Counted from the stretch's first letter, positions 35,511-47,016 are shown. The stretch is DNA of 64,000 bases from Lithobates sylvaticus (GCA_028564925.1 CM053032.1:119109990-119173989); one strand, 5' to 3'. Notes: a model not told the origin generated them from the letters alone. Made by a program: numbers and translations.

Positions 35511-35690
35511 CGGGCCGATTAATCGATTATGAAATCGATTAGTTGTTTCAGCCCTACGACCAACATTCGGTCCGTGTGTACGACAGCCTGTGCGTCAAAA
35601 TCCAGCTGTTTGGCCAGCTTCTGTCGAACGAGCATGCAAAGTCAGACCAAATCTTGAGTCGGATTTTTGTTGCGTTTTGTAAAATGATAA
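35511..35690. mobile_element. 'TAATCGATTA' repeat end joined to a TGCCGCGTACAC-type fragment
   Basis: 35514-35556 is the reverse complement of the phrase at 9064 ('cgattagttgtttcagcccta'). It is followed by 'cattcggtccgtgtgtacgacag...gtcgaacgagcatgcaaagtcagacc', which resembles the 60713-61143 family. Both are decayed. Confidence 0.4.
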
Positions 35691-36185
35691 ACAATTAGTA
35701 AAAAATATATTTTTGAAAGCATTCTTACTTTACAGCATATCGTCACACTTGCTTAAAATTTTTGCACAGCAACATCAAATAGTGAACTTGGTGCTATTCA
35801 CTTTCAGATCATTGCAGTGGGCAAGGGGGCACTGCTTAAGTCTGGAGGGGAAAAAAAAAAAAAAAGAAGGATTTAACCTCCACATACAGAAAAAGTAAGG
35901 ATGGTCATACAGTATACAACTTTCCCTTAGAGATTTACCAAAACCATATAATTAGGAGGTCAAACTTAAACAAACACTTTCGATTTGTATGCACATAGTC
36001 AAAGGTAAATCTAAAGAAAGGTGAAGAAACTTGTATGGTGTATGGCCAGAGTGAAGAGCTGTGAAAAAGTGAAATAGATTCCCCCCCCCCAAGAACTGGT
36101 TCTAGCAAGCTCAGAATGGTTTTAAAAAAATAAAAGCTTGATACATTCCTAAAAAGGCACAGCATATAACCGGATACTAACATTT
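35691..36185. other. Interval without recognised features
   Basis: Short frames only; A run at 35850-35866. Nothing supported. Confidence 0.4.
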
Positions 36186-36430
36186 ATATGTGATAACACC
36201 AGGGATAGCTGATCCAGGGAATATCAGATTGCCTTTTGGGGCATAAGATCCCCCCCCCCCCCACTTGAGCAAACTGGACTATGCGTGATTGTTTTTTTGC
36301 CTCTGGATCAACTGCAGGTATAGGATTGTGTATATGGAGGTCTTCTATTGGTTTGGAGTAGAAGGACTTCTGTTTTTTCAACCTATGCAACAGTCCATAA
36401 CAGTGTAGCCAACCACCCCGGATGTGGCCA
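36186..36430. repeat. Dispersed repeat tail
   Basis: 'ctctggatcaactgcaggtataggattgtgtatatggagg ... agaaggacttctgttttttcaacctatgcaacag' resembles the 3' tail module of the SINEs here ('gttgaactggatggactggtgtctttattcaacctt...tatgcaactatg'). C13 lies at 36250-36262. Probably a diverged SINE or LINE tail. Confidence 0.4.
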
Positions 36431-37389
36431 AAAGTCAACCCAGGATTAAACAGAAGAAGAATATTGTAAATGGTAGATAAAGCCAAGAAAAACTTCCAAG
36501 ATTAAATACAAGCTAAAGTCCAAGGTCAAATGTAAGAGTATTTAAAAAAAAAAAAAAAAAAAAAAAAAATCACACAAAATCAGGCTCAAATGAAGACCCA
36601 AAGAGGACTTTAGGTGTTAAAAGAAACATTGAGAACCACTGGTCTAGAGAACACACCCCTTAAACTTGACTGTTGGAGCTGCTTGCACAAGAGCAAGCCG
36701 AACTACTTGTTACAGTTGCAGAAGTCTCATTTCCTCTAAAGAGTGCACAAATTATTAAGCAATAGTCCCAGCATTTGTGTACATACCATTTTCATTTATC
36801 CATTTTAAATATCCAATGGAATAAAACATCAAAAGCAAAGTCTGATTTGTATTAAATATGGAATAGGCAATGATGGATGCAGTGCATCTGTGATCCTTGG
36901 CAGTCAACTGATAGATTTGCAAATGTCTGACAGAATACTGAAAATTAGAGATTTTCACTTTAACCAGTTGCAGAACTAAGTAGTCAGGGTCAGGTTTCAG
37001 AGTAGCAGCTGAGGAAGAAATTCATGAATCAATCTGTAACCTTCTAGGAAACTTGTTGCATAATCTGCATTAATGTTGCTGTTAAAAGGCTAAATTCACC
37101 TTTTTCCAGAAAAAGAGCCTACGCAGTCAAGGGGACCCTGTAGATATTTGAAAACTGTATTCAACTTATATCCGAACATCCCTTTAAAATACATGTTTAA
37201 TATCAGTGCCAGTGAATCCAATATTTGCCATTTTTTTTCGGTGCTAGAAGTGCAGCTAGGATTATACCGCATTCTAAACTGCTGCGATGAATGCCTGCAT
37301 CTCCATGCTGTGCACAGTGGCTACACACATCTGCTGCCTTGGGAGAGCTGCAGGGACCTGCTAGTCACAACTCCACCTACATACCAAAG
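36431..37389. other. Interval without recognised genes
   Basis: A29 at 36541-36569. 37095-37140 ('ttcacctttttccagaaaaagagcctacgcagtcaaggggaccctgtaga') recurs at 46208-46254 and is a shared repeat end. No coding sequence seen. Confidence 0.4.
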
Positions 37390-37404
37390 TTACTGTATTA
37401 TGAG
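37390..37404 (+). repeat. Target-site duplication, left copy (15 bp)
   Basis: TTACTGTATTATGAG, identical to 39069-39083, bracketing the Penelope-like insertion. Confidence 0.75.
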
Positions 37405-37499
37405 AATTTTATTTTCCCAAAAGGGTAAGAGACAAAGACACCCATACTTTACAGACATATATGTTACATCAGATGAAAATTTGTGTAGAGCTTCGCCAT

Positions 37500-37541
37500 A
37501 CTCGACATGTTTCACTCTATGGAGTTTCTTCAGGAGTTTGA
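37500..37541 (-). ncRNA. Hammerhead-like ribozyme core, arm A
   Basis: Minus strand: ACTC, CTGAAGA, A, ACTC-CATA-GAGT hairpin, GAAA, CATGTC, GAGT. This reproduces the type I hammerhead order: stem I ACTC/GAGT, CUGANGA box, stem II, GAAA box, a very short self-complementary stem III CATG, and a GUC cleavage triplet. One extra A follows CUGAAGA. Penelope-like elements are known to carry such minimal motifs in their terminal repeats. Activity is not shown. Confidence 0.55.
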
Positions 37542-38744
37542 TATTTCAGCATATCTTTGAGCTTAAACTAACAGTCGCATGAAAAAAGCATCCTTTGCTA
37601 GAAACTGTACAGACAAGGTGTACATATTCATACAATGTATAGAACAATTGGCTCAAAACAAAGAATACATCTAGGTGACTGAGCAATTAGTACATAGTTA
37701 CAAGTTTGAATATAGAAAAGACATGGGGCATAGAAACTGACGTCATGCGCCGACGACAGGGTTCGTCGTCGACGCATGTGCACTATTCATCCATTGACGT
37801 CCATGGCTGGACGCAGCCGTTTTGGCGCCCGCGACTCGGCAGTGATGTCAGACGCCACCGGGTCGGAGAGCCGCTATTTAAGGCAGCTCCCTCTGTCAAT
37901 CCATCTCTGCCAGGAATTTTCAGCACACGAGGAGGTGAGGCGGTTTTATCTGCCCCCACTTAACGGCCAATTCCGTCATTGACAATTAGCACTAAATGGG
38001 GTAAGACTTCATTAAACCTCTCTCTTCATACTCACTACCCTTATTACCTATTTAAACTCAGTAGTTTTACCCAACCTATACTCAGCAATCAACGGAGTGT
38101 CTTTTCACCCTGCTTATTGCAGATAATCCTCTGAATGATTCCCTAACAACAATTTTTGGATATGATGCAACTTTCAAATTTGCATACAATACTGAACTTA
38201 TTCACAAGCTCGGTAACCCTCAGCGTACTTCTTAATGATTAAAAGGTATCATTTTTTTATTTAGCCATTATTCAATATACCTCACATTCTGAACCATACA
38301 ATCATTATTGTTTGATTAACAGTCCCACTCATTCATTTAAATTTTGTAGCGTGACTCTCTGCAAGCAACATAGTGCGGTTTTGTGGCATTTTGGAAGTGA
38401 TTTCATCTCTCTTTTTGAAATCCATTTGTTTTTATACAAGAATTCAATAACCAACATATGCAGACATACTTCAGACAAATCCAAGTATTTGTGGCAAGTT
38501 CTGCCTGGCCCTACTTCTTAAGCCTTCCCTCTGCTTTCTATGCCCCATGTCATATCTATATTCCAACTTGTAGCTATGTACTAATTGCTCAGTCACCTAG
38601 ATGTATTCTTTGTTTTGAGCCAATTGTTCTATACATTGTATGAATATGTACACCTTGTCTGTACAGTTTCTAGAAAAGGATGCTTTTTTCATGCGACTGT
38701 TATTTCAGCATATCTTTGAGCTTAACCTATCAAACTCCTGAAGA

Positions 38745-38785
38745 AACTCCATAGAGTGAAACATGTCGAGTATGGCGAAGCTCTA
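38745..38785 (+). ncRNA. Hammerhead-like ribozyme core, arm B
   Basis: Plus strand, the same arrangement as arm A in opposite orientation: ACTC, CTGAAGA, A, ACTC-CATA-GAGT, GAAA, CATGTC, GAGT. Both copies keep every core base, suggesting little decay since insertion. Confidence 0.55.
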
Positions 38786-39068
38786 CACAAATTTTCATCT
38801 GATGTAACATATATGTCTGTAAAGTATGGATGTATTACCTGTGTCCTTGTTGTCTCTTACCCTTTTGGGAAAATAAAATTCTTTATTTTTTTATATACAT
38901 CTCCATTTGTTCCTATACATCAACCCACCTAGATACCACTAACAAAAAATCCCAGAGGCTTGCGGCCTCATGTTTCCCCCCTCCCCTTCATAGAAGGTTT
39001 TCTTTTTTCATTCAAATTGGGATTTTGGTATCGCCATTTGTTCAAACTTCTTCATCTAACAAATTAAT

Positions 39069-39083
39069 TTACTGTATTATGAG
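39069..39083 (+). repeat. Target-site duplication, right copy (15 bp)
   Basis: TTACTGTATTATGAG, identical to 37390-37404. Confidence 0.75.
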
Positions 39084-39822
39084 GTTTTTAACCACAGCAA
39101 TCTGTCACCTACCTCTCGCCATTTTCTTCCCCCACAGCTTTAAATGAGAACTCAAAGTGGTATAAAAAATAAATAAATAAAACATTGCAGCCTACCAGTG
39201 CCCCCCCCCCCCCACATTTTCACCTGGTTAGCTGCACAGCAAGTGTTATTTCAACTTCCTTTAACCACTTGTCTACCAAGGTAAATTTATAAAATGGTTA
39301 AATTAAGCTTACAGCTGCCAATGCTCTCAAAGGCCCCTGCCAGTGGCACTCGCATTTCACCAGGAAGCTCTGGACTGCGGACGATTGCTTTCCTGGTGAA
39401 AACAGGAGGAAAGTCCCTTTAGCGACTAATGACCCTGGAGGGGGGGGGGGGGGGGGTCACAGCTGCCATTCCTCAGCAAGTGTGTAATAAAAATAAAAAA
39501 AAAACAAACACACACACGCACTTTAAAGCACCCCATCTCTCCTCAAAACAAGCGCAGAATAGGGCAAATACGTGCATGTAAACATCACGAACATTGGAGT
39601 CAGAGCAATAATTCAAGGGCCAAATTTCATGTTCAACTCTAAACTAATGACCGCTAAAGGATTTTTAAGCAAAGCCTATGCTGAATTATGGGTAATATAG
39701 TTTTTTACATTTCTTCAGATATGCACAATGTTACGCTTTAAAGTGCTACTAAAACAGAAGTTTTAAATGATTTATGGCAATTATCTCGTGCCACATTATT
39801 TTTTTTTTTTTTTTTTTTTTTT
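39084..39822. other. Non-coding interval with a TTAACCACTT fragment
   Basis: TTAACCACTTGTCTACC at 39261-39277 looks like a single end of a piggyBac-type short element, possibly running to about 39480. It contains the inverted pair 'tttcaccaggaagc'/'gctttcctggtgaaa' (39356-39400) and a G16 run at 39441-39456. C14 lies at 39200-39213 and T27 just before 39823. No gene. Confidence 0.45.
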
Positions 39823-39901
39823 TTAAGTGTTACTAAACCCAGTAATATGAGAATAGTTTATCCGCCCCACCCCCACAGCTTATAAATCACCTTTCCCCCT
39901 C
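39823..39901. mobile_element. AAGTGTTACTAAACCCA element, left part (split by DIRS fossil 3)
   Basis: Starts TTAAGTGTTACTAAACCCA, the reverse complement of the end at 45417-45435 (TGGGTTTAGTAACACTTTAA). The two parts form one short inverted-repeat element with the DIRS fossil inserted between them. Confidence 0.7.
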
Positions 39902-42900
39902 ATCTTCCAGGACAGCTACGAGAGATGATTGGCTTCGCCTTATAGAGGAAACACAAAATCAGATACAATTTAAAAGGCCCCTCCCTTCCCCCTGACCCTC
40001 AGTCGTTGCGTTTCCAGACCTCCAGGAGTATGCACCGTCATGTTTGTTTCTTTCGTTTGGTCTGGTGACTGGTTAGTGGACCCCCCTTGCTCAGATTACT
40101 CAGACCAGTTGTGGCCATGTCTACAGCATTTTCTGCTGTTTCCGCAGTCTGAGAAGGGTTCCCCCGTTTTTCTGGTGATTACTTGCATTAGGGAATCTTC
40201 TGCAACTTACACCGCCCCCCCCCCCCCCCCCCCCAGCATTCTGATCCACCTTGGTTCACCCAGAGAGCGCTTCCTTGTGTCCTTTTAACCGTTTTGGGTG
40301 TACCAATATGGCGGCGAGTGCACTTCCTGTCTCGCCGCCGGAAGTGATGTCACACTTCCGAAAGCCGAGCCTCTTCATGTTTGAAAAGGACCGGCTCAGG
40401 CACACCTAATGCTGGGGATGTTCTGCTGGCTACACAGCCAACGTCCAAGCTCATTACAATGCTCTCCTATCTGGTCCGGCTCTTCATGGAGGTTAAGGAC
40501 ACCCCTGTGGACGGTGCACCCACTCGGTCTGATCCAGCTGCTGCAATTGGGTCCTGTGTTACCCCTAAGGTTAGTACTTCACTGTAACGAGAGAGATTGT
40601 ATATCCAGGGGCAAATGTTTTAGAAAGTGTAATATTGTATACCTCTTAGTGTGGTTTTTTTTTTTTTCTAGGTTGACAAACCTGTAAAAGAAAAATATGG
40701 AAATTGTAGATCCAAGCTTCTCGATAGCTGTAGGAAACTTGTGGGACATGCATTTGTTCAGTGGCAGGGGCTGAGCCTGCGTCTAACCTAAAAGGAATTG
40801 ATGGTTTCCATGAAGGAGGTAGTTTCCTCCTTTCAAGCCTTTAATGATAGGTTAGCTGGGTTGGGCCCTTCCACGTCTGTAGCAGTGACATCTATCCCAG
40901 GTTCCTTCAGCTTCAAGATATCTACCCCCCTTTGGTGTCAGAGACCATTAGTTCCCGTGCGGTCTCTGATCCAGAGGAGGGGGCGGGGGAGAACTCCGAT
41001 TCCTCATCTGACAAGGAATCAGTGTCAGAGATGGAGGAAACTTAATACGGCTGGATACCCATTTCCAATCGATGATATTAAAGAACTGTTGAAAGCAGTT
41101 TTTACTTCTGAACAGATTGAGCAACCACAAAAAAAACCCAATCGATTCAGGATAGAATGTATAGAGGTCTTCAGGGGCATAAGCCTAAGTGTTTTCCGGT
41201 ACACCAGTCACTTAAAGATATGGTCCTGTCAGAATAGAAAGAGCGTGAGAAAAAGGTTGTTCCGGTCCAGAGGGCATAAGAGGAGATTTCACTTTCAGTC
41301 TGAAATGGAGACATTGTCTAAAAAATTGGATCTTTCATTTGAAGACTCTGGGGTTAAGGACCAGACAGATAGGAAAGCTGACACTTTGCTCCGTAAGGCC
41401 TGGGAGGCTTCAGCCTTCAGCCCTGGCAGCCACCTGCTTGGCTAGAAATCTAGATGTTTGGGTCCAGAGGCTAGATGACCTGCTCTCCACCGACACGCCT
41501 GTAGAAGAGTTGAAAGAATTGCTCCCCCTGGTTGCTAAATCAGTGGCCTTCTTATCAGACGCGGTGGCAGACTCGGTTAGATCAGTGGCCAAAACGTCAG
41601 CCTTGATCAATTTCTCTAGACGGGCAATCTGGTTGAAATCCTGGGATGGGGATCTGACCTTCAAAAATAAACTCTGCGGTATTCCCTTTGAAGGCAAACT
41701 ATTGTTTGGTTCGGCTTTAGAGGAAGTACTTGCTCGGTCCTTGGAAAAGGGTAAGCGTTTCCCATCTCGGAAGGTAAGAGGCCCTTTTGTAGTTTTCAGG
41801 GCAAAGCCAACTTCAAACCAGCGGGTCAGCAGGCAAAGAAAAAAAATGGTCGTTTAGCAAAGACAAAGCTAAAGTGTCTCTTTGCTCCTTCAACCCAAGC
41901 AAAAAAGCTCTGTGACGCCAGGTCAGGGGTAGGGGGAAGGCTGACCTTTTTCAGTGAGGAATGGGCAAAGGTAACAGAAAATCCTTTTGTTCAAGGTCAT
42001 AAGAGGGTTTCAGGTTGGAATTCAATCTCCCTCCTCCCCAGAGATTCTCACTCATCTGCCGAGGAACCAAGAGAAAACTGCAGGGCATGTTATGTCCGAT
42101 TTCTCTTTGGAAATCAGAAGGGGTTATTTACCCCATTCGAGGATCAAAAATTCCAAGGATTTTATTCTGATGTTTTCCTGGTAAGAAAGGCATCAGGAGG
42201 ATTTCGGATGGTCATCAATCTGAGCCTCCTAAACAGCTTCTTGGTTTACAGGCGTTTCTGGATAGAAAGCATTTATTCACTCAGGAATCTGTTATTGCCA
42301 GAGGTATTCATGGTGACCCTGGATCTTCAGAATGCTTACCTCCATGTTCCAATATACCAGGATCAGAGGTTTGAGATCCTCTCGGAAAACGGCTTAAGTC
42401 ATTGGCAGTTCAGAGCCCTTCCTTTTGGTCTCTCGGCAGCCCCGAGAATCTCCACAAACATCATGGCCGAGGTCATGGCTTTTTTTCACTTGCAGAAAAT
42501 TTCAATCGTTCCTTACTTGGATGACTTTTTGATCTTTGCCAGGGACAAAGAGGACCTGGGTCTGGATCTGCAAGTAGTTCGGCGGACCTTCCAAAGATTG
42601 GGTTGGAAATCTGCAGAAATCTGCTCTGGTTCCCTCCCAGAGCTGTCTTTTTTTGGGCTACCTGATAAACTCAGGTCGCCCAAAGAATTTTCTTACCGAA
42701 AGAAAAGATCTCCAAGATCCTCCTTTGCGTGCAGAAATTCAGGTGCGATCCCCAGGCATCCCTGCGTCAGATAATGCAGCTGTTGGGCTTGATGACTGCA
42801 ACAATTCCGGGAGTGCCCTGGGCCCAATTGCATTACAGATCCCTACAGGCATTTCTTCTGCGTTGTTGGGATCGCAGAAAGGCCTCTCTAGACCAGGTCG

Positions 42901-45009
42901 TGCAGCTTCCAGCAGACGATTCTTTCAATCTATCCTGGTGGGTCTGACCAGAGCATCTGCAGGTAGGGAAGGCACACTGATTGGCAGGCTCAGGGTGCCT
43001 GGCAGCCAGAAGAGGCAACCCATCCTCAAACTACAGGGAACCGTTGGCAGTAGAAAAAGCTTTGCTCACTCTGAAAACCAGGGTTCATGCAAAGGACCTG
43101 ATTTTTTCAGGACAATGCCACGACAGTGGCTTAACCTCAACAAGCAGGGGGTACTCACTCAGACAGCCTGCTAGGGTTGAGTCAGGAGATCTTTTCCTGG
43201 GCAGAGAACAATGTTTCCTCAATCAGGACGGTCCACATCAGTGGGTCGGCAAATATAGTGGAAGATTATTTGAGCAGAGTAACTGTCACTTCCAGCAGTT
43301 GGCAGCTGAACCAGGAAATCTTCCGGGAGTTAGTGGTCAGGTGGGGAATGCCCAAAGTGGATCTGTTTGCTTCCACCCACAACAGGAAGCTTCCAGCTTA
43401 TTTTTCCCTGGAAAGAGAAGCAAAGTCCCTAGGGACAGATGCGTTCTCTTTCCAGTAGAATTTACCCCTGACCTACGCGTTTCCTCCAATTACGCTATTG
43501 CCTCTATTGCTCCGAAAGATTGTGCATGAATAAACAGAAGTGATTCCGATTGCTCCATGGTGGCCCAGGAGGTGTTGGTTCTCCGCACTGAGAGCACTCT
43601 CAGTAAAGTCCCCTGCCAGAGAGAAAAAGAGACCTTCTACACCCAGGGCCAATGCTGCATCCAAACCCTCAGATTTACCATCTGACGGCTTGGAGGCTGA
43701 GCGGCGCATCCTACAATTGAAAGTATGTTCTGCTAGGGTTATTGAGACTATTCTAGACAGCCATAAATTAGTCACAAGGAAGATTTATGGCAAAGTTTGG
43801 AGGACCTTTGTAGCCTGGCAAAAAAGGGCTGGGGTAGACTTGTTTTCTATTCCCTATGGTCTGGACTTTTTACAGAGGGGAGTGGGGAAAAGGGGCTTGC
43901 TATCACTCAGGTTTCTGCCCTATCTCTGTTCATGGAGAAAAGACTGGCGGAGGAGCCTTTAATTAAGAGATTTCTCCTACTTGGGGCTAGACGTACACCC
44001 AGAGTAGTCAAGCAGGTTCCCCCCTGGGATTTGTCATTGGTATTGAACGCCCTTACCAGACCCACTTTTGAGCCACTGCGTGACGTCTCTTTAAAATTAG
44101 TCACCCTAAAGATAGTTTTCCCTTTTGGCGATAACTTCTGGGAGAAGGGTCTCTGATTTAGGTTCTCTCTAGTGTAAAGATGCTTTAAAGATTTTAGACG
44201 ACAGTAGTGATCAGGCCTGACCCTTTGTATTTGCCCAAAGTTTTGTCTGACTTTCATAGATCCCAGGAAGTAGTTCTTCCTAGCTTTTGTTCCTTCCCCC
44301 AGGAATCAGGAGGAAGAAAGGTTCGGTTTTTTTAGATGCAATAAGATGTCTTCTACACCAATTAGTAGTTGCTAGTGAATTTAGGAAAGATTACGGATTA
44401 CGTTTAGTGACCCCAAAAAGGGTTCCAAGGCTTCCAGAGATTCCATTTCCAGATGGATTAGAGAAGCTATAGGCGAGGCCTACAAATCTTCAGGACAATC
44501 AGAGTTAGGGTTAGAGTTAGGGATCACTCTACTAGGTCACTAGCTGCCTCTTGGGCAGAAAGAGCGGGAGCATCATGGGAAGATATTGCCAAAGCTGCTG
44601 TCTGAGCCTCCTCTCATGCATTATAGATTCTAGATGCTCTCCAGCCAGGACCTCTCCTTGGGAAGGAAAGTACTTCAGACTGTCCCTAAGGTATAGATCT
44701 TGCTTATCCTCTCAAGTAGCTGTCCTGGGAAAACCCCCATTAGTCTTAACGGTATTTCCAGGAATCTTCCAGGACAGCGTCTATATTCCCACCCTATTCT
44801 TGTTTCACTGGTCCTCTTATTGTAACCTGGTGGTGGTGGTGAATTAATGAGTCTGTTATTCCTCTTCCGAGTTCACTTTTGGTGGAGGTTTACTTGATCT
44901 TCATACAACTAAAAGTCAGGGGAAAGGGAGGGGCCTTTTAAATTGTATCTGATTCATGTTCCCTGTAGAAGGCGGAGCCAATCACTCTCAAGTAGCTGTC
45001 CTGGAAGAT
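39902..45009 (+). mobile_element. DIRS-type tyrosine-recombinase retroelement, fossil 3 (near full length)
   Basis: Bounded by inverted terminal repeats of about 95 bp (39902-39996 and 44915-45009; shared text 'atcttccaggacagctac', 'cagatacaatttaaaaggcc'). The internal complementary region typical of DIRS is also visible: 'attagtcttaacggtatttcc' near 44740 is inverted at about 45017-45041. Parts in order: gag-like protein (about 40380-41860, LCGIPFEGKLLFGSALEEVLARS); reverse transcriptase (VINLSLLNSFL, MVTLDLQNAYLHVPIYQD, FRALPFGLSAAPRISTNIM, VPYLDDFLIFARDK, about 42200-42780); RNase H (about 42980-43200) with VDLFAS at about 43356; and tyrosine recombinase (about 43540-44600, ending SLAASWAERAGAS). 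DIRS elements integrate as circles through the recombinase and leave no target duplication. All parts are present, but the frames are broken in several places, so it is a fossil, younger-looking than fossil 1. Confidence 0.9.
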
Positions 45010-45435
45010 CCCTGGAAATACTGTTACCAGTAAGACTAACAGGGTTTTTTGGATGATCTGTATACCACGGTTACATAATAAACTGCAGAGTTTCTCCGGT
45101 GCTGAAAGTTCAGGAAAAAGATTTCCACTGCAGCCTGTATACACGCCCACATGTGTGATGCCAATATCATGTGACCTGGCTAGCGCTGATCAACAAGTAA
45201 ATGTGCTCTACAGCATAAAAGACAACTGAGCATGTGCAGGTCGGCTACCCTGCCTCTGTTAGCTGGCCTTCCCCAGATAGACAGTGCAGGAGGGGAGGAT
45301 CTATGGATACAGGATAAAACTGCCTTTTTATACAATGCAGAGGATTAACCCCTTAATTTCCACAGTGAGTATAACGAGCATGCCATGCTGCATATACAGA
45401 CTGATTTTACTGTTGTGGGTTTAGTAACACTTTAA
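45010..45435. mobile_element. AAGTGTTACTAAACCCA element, right part
   Basis: Non-coding, ending TGGGTTTAGTAACACTTTAA. The first 35 bases or so are the outer DIRS complementary region. The rest includes 'gattaaccccttaatttccacagtgagtataacgagcatgc', a non-coding interior for this short-element family. Confidence 0.6.
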
Positions 45436-46588
45436 TCCGCCAAGTACTTTATTCCTGCAGTAAGTTTGTGTGGTCACATGATCTTTCCCTGTTCTTTGCC
45501 TCTGCAGGGAAAGATCATTGGGAGGGGCTTCTTATTACTCTGCTGATGTATGCTCTCTACAGCACAAGTCTGTCTGGCCAGCCCTGATTGGTGCTATGCC
45601 AGTCACACGACTAAAAAAACATTTCAGAAGAGAAACTTAAATTATTAAAAAAAAATAAAAATATTAAAAAAATGTTTGACAGCTCTTTAAGTCTTTATTG
45701 AACATGAAATGTGTATTTTTGTGCATTATATGGTGTAGGCAATCAAAGATGATTGACACTAGATTTTACATTGTTGATGGCATCTGCAGCCTATTTTTTT
45801 GTATTACTTTACAGGTATTAGCAATTACATTAGATACATTTATTTATGAGACAAGGGTTTCTCAGTCTGGGTTTAATGATACTTTAATATGTTTGGTATC
45901 CATCTACTCAAGGCAACCCCCCCCCCCCTTTTTTTTTATACAAAAAAGGTATAAGGTGTTTGCACTAAAATTAATTTTAGTGTACTGCTTCCTAAAAATA
46001 TGTATTTGATAAATATCTCCACAAGTTTTGTGCAAAATTACAACTATCACCATTTTATTTTCCAGGATCTCTGCTTTCAGAAAGTATACACTTTTTGGGG
46101 AATTTCTGGCCAAAAAAAAAAAAAAAAATATGCACATTTTAACGTGTGCAAAATATAAAAAAAAAAATTAAATGTCCCCAGTAGGAAACTGGTCCGGTTA
46201 AAGGGTAAGTTTACTTTTTCCAGAAAATAGCCTATGCAATCAAGGGGCCCTAGTAGATAATGAACTGTGCAGCTTTGTAAAATGTTCTATATTTGTCATA
46301 ACTTTAATCCATTTGGGTCCCCTCCAAACCCTGGCTAAAAAACTTCCAGTTAGCAACCCCCATGTTATGACCTGTTGCTAGGACATGAAAACCATTGGTT
46401 CTCTCTCCTGTAATGCTAGGCGTGGGAGTTAACTGAAAGTTTTCAAGCCAGGCTTCTGAGGGGAGGCCTACGGGTATGACAAGATTATTACTAAACATTT
46501 TACACAAATGCAGTTTATTATCCCTGGGGCCCCATGACTGCATAAGTTATTTTCTAGAAAAGATTATTCAAAGCTTTATTTCCATTCC
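45436..46588. other. Non-coding interval with small repeats
   Basis: 'gaaagatcat' occurs around 45483-45517 as an inverted pair ('atgatctttccct'/'agggaaagatcat'). C13/T9 lies at 45917-45938 and A16 at 46112-46128. 46196-46255 begins TTAAAGGGTAAGTTTACTTTTTCCAG and matches 37095-37140. The frames at 45698-46009 and 46304-46543 have no recognised family. Confidence 0.4.
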
Positions 46589-47016
46589 CATGTTTCCTGT
46601 CACTTTACATAGTCCAAGCTGGCCCAAACAAACAATTTCCTTCACCAAGTGCTGCACTGTCTAAGGACTACTGCATGTAGATTTAGCTACATACAGTACA
46701 CAGCGCTGGGATCTGGCTGTGAGACCGAGACTACCTGCCTCAAACCCACAACAATGCAGAGTCAGTCTGATCGGCGCTCAGCCATTCAAAGCATGACATC
46801 AGCCCACCCCTCTCACAGAATGCAAGTCTGTCCATGAATGGCTGAGCACCGCTCAGACCGACTATATTGTTTGTGTTTGTTTGTTTGTTTGTTTGTTTGT
46901 TTGTGTGTGTGCGCTCCATGTAGACGAACCTACATGCGCCATATACATTAGAGACGCTGCAGCACTCTGAAGGCAATAGAAAAGGGACCCAACTAGTTAA
47001 AGTGACAGGAAACATG
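46589..47016. mobile_element. Palindromic short element with inner inverted repeat
   Basis: The outer ends 'catgtttcctgtcacttta' (46589) and 'taaagtgacaggaaacatg' (to 47018) are reverse complements. An inner pair, 46760-46788 and 46834-46862 ('gctcagccattca'/'tgaatggctgagc' at the core), is also inverted with about three mismatches. A (TTTG)n microsatellite lies at 46872-46903. Non-coding. Confidence 0.7.
46868..46911 (+). repeat. (TTTG)n microsatellite
   Basis: About eight units of TTTG grading into TG, inside the palindromic element. Confidence 0.9.

Larger units (their letters stand above)
37405..39068. mobile_element. Non-autonomous Penelope-like insertion with inverted arms
   Basis: Arm A (37405-37736) and arm B (38535-38881) are about 330-350 bp inverted repeats. 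They share, among others, 'ggtaagagacaaagacac'/'gttgtctcttaccc', 'acagacatatatgttacatc' and 'catggggcatagaaa'. Each carries a CTGAAGA...GAAACATGTC hammerhead-like core, one per strand. The spacer 37737-38534 begins with a CpG-rich block (37737-37965) as in Penelope 5' regions. 38882-39068 is a tail present only on the arm B side. Both outer edges meet the 15 bp direct repeat. No reverse transcriptase is encoded, so it would need a helper. The small open frames inside are not supported as genes. Confidence 0.7.
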
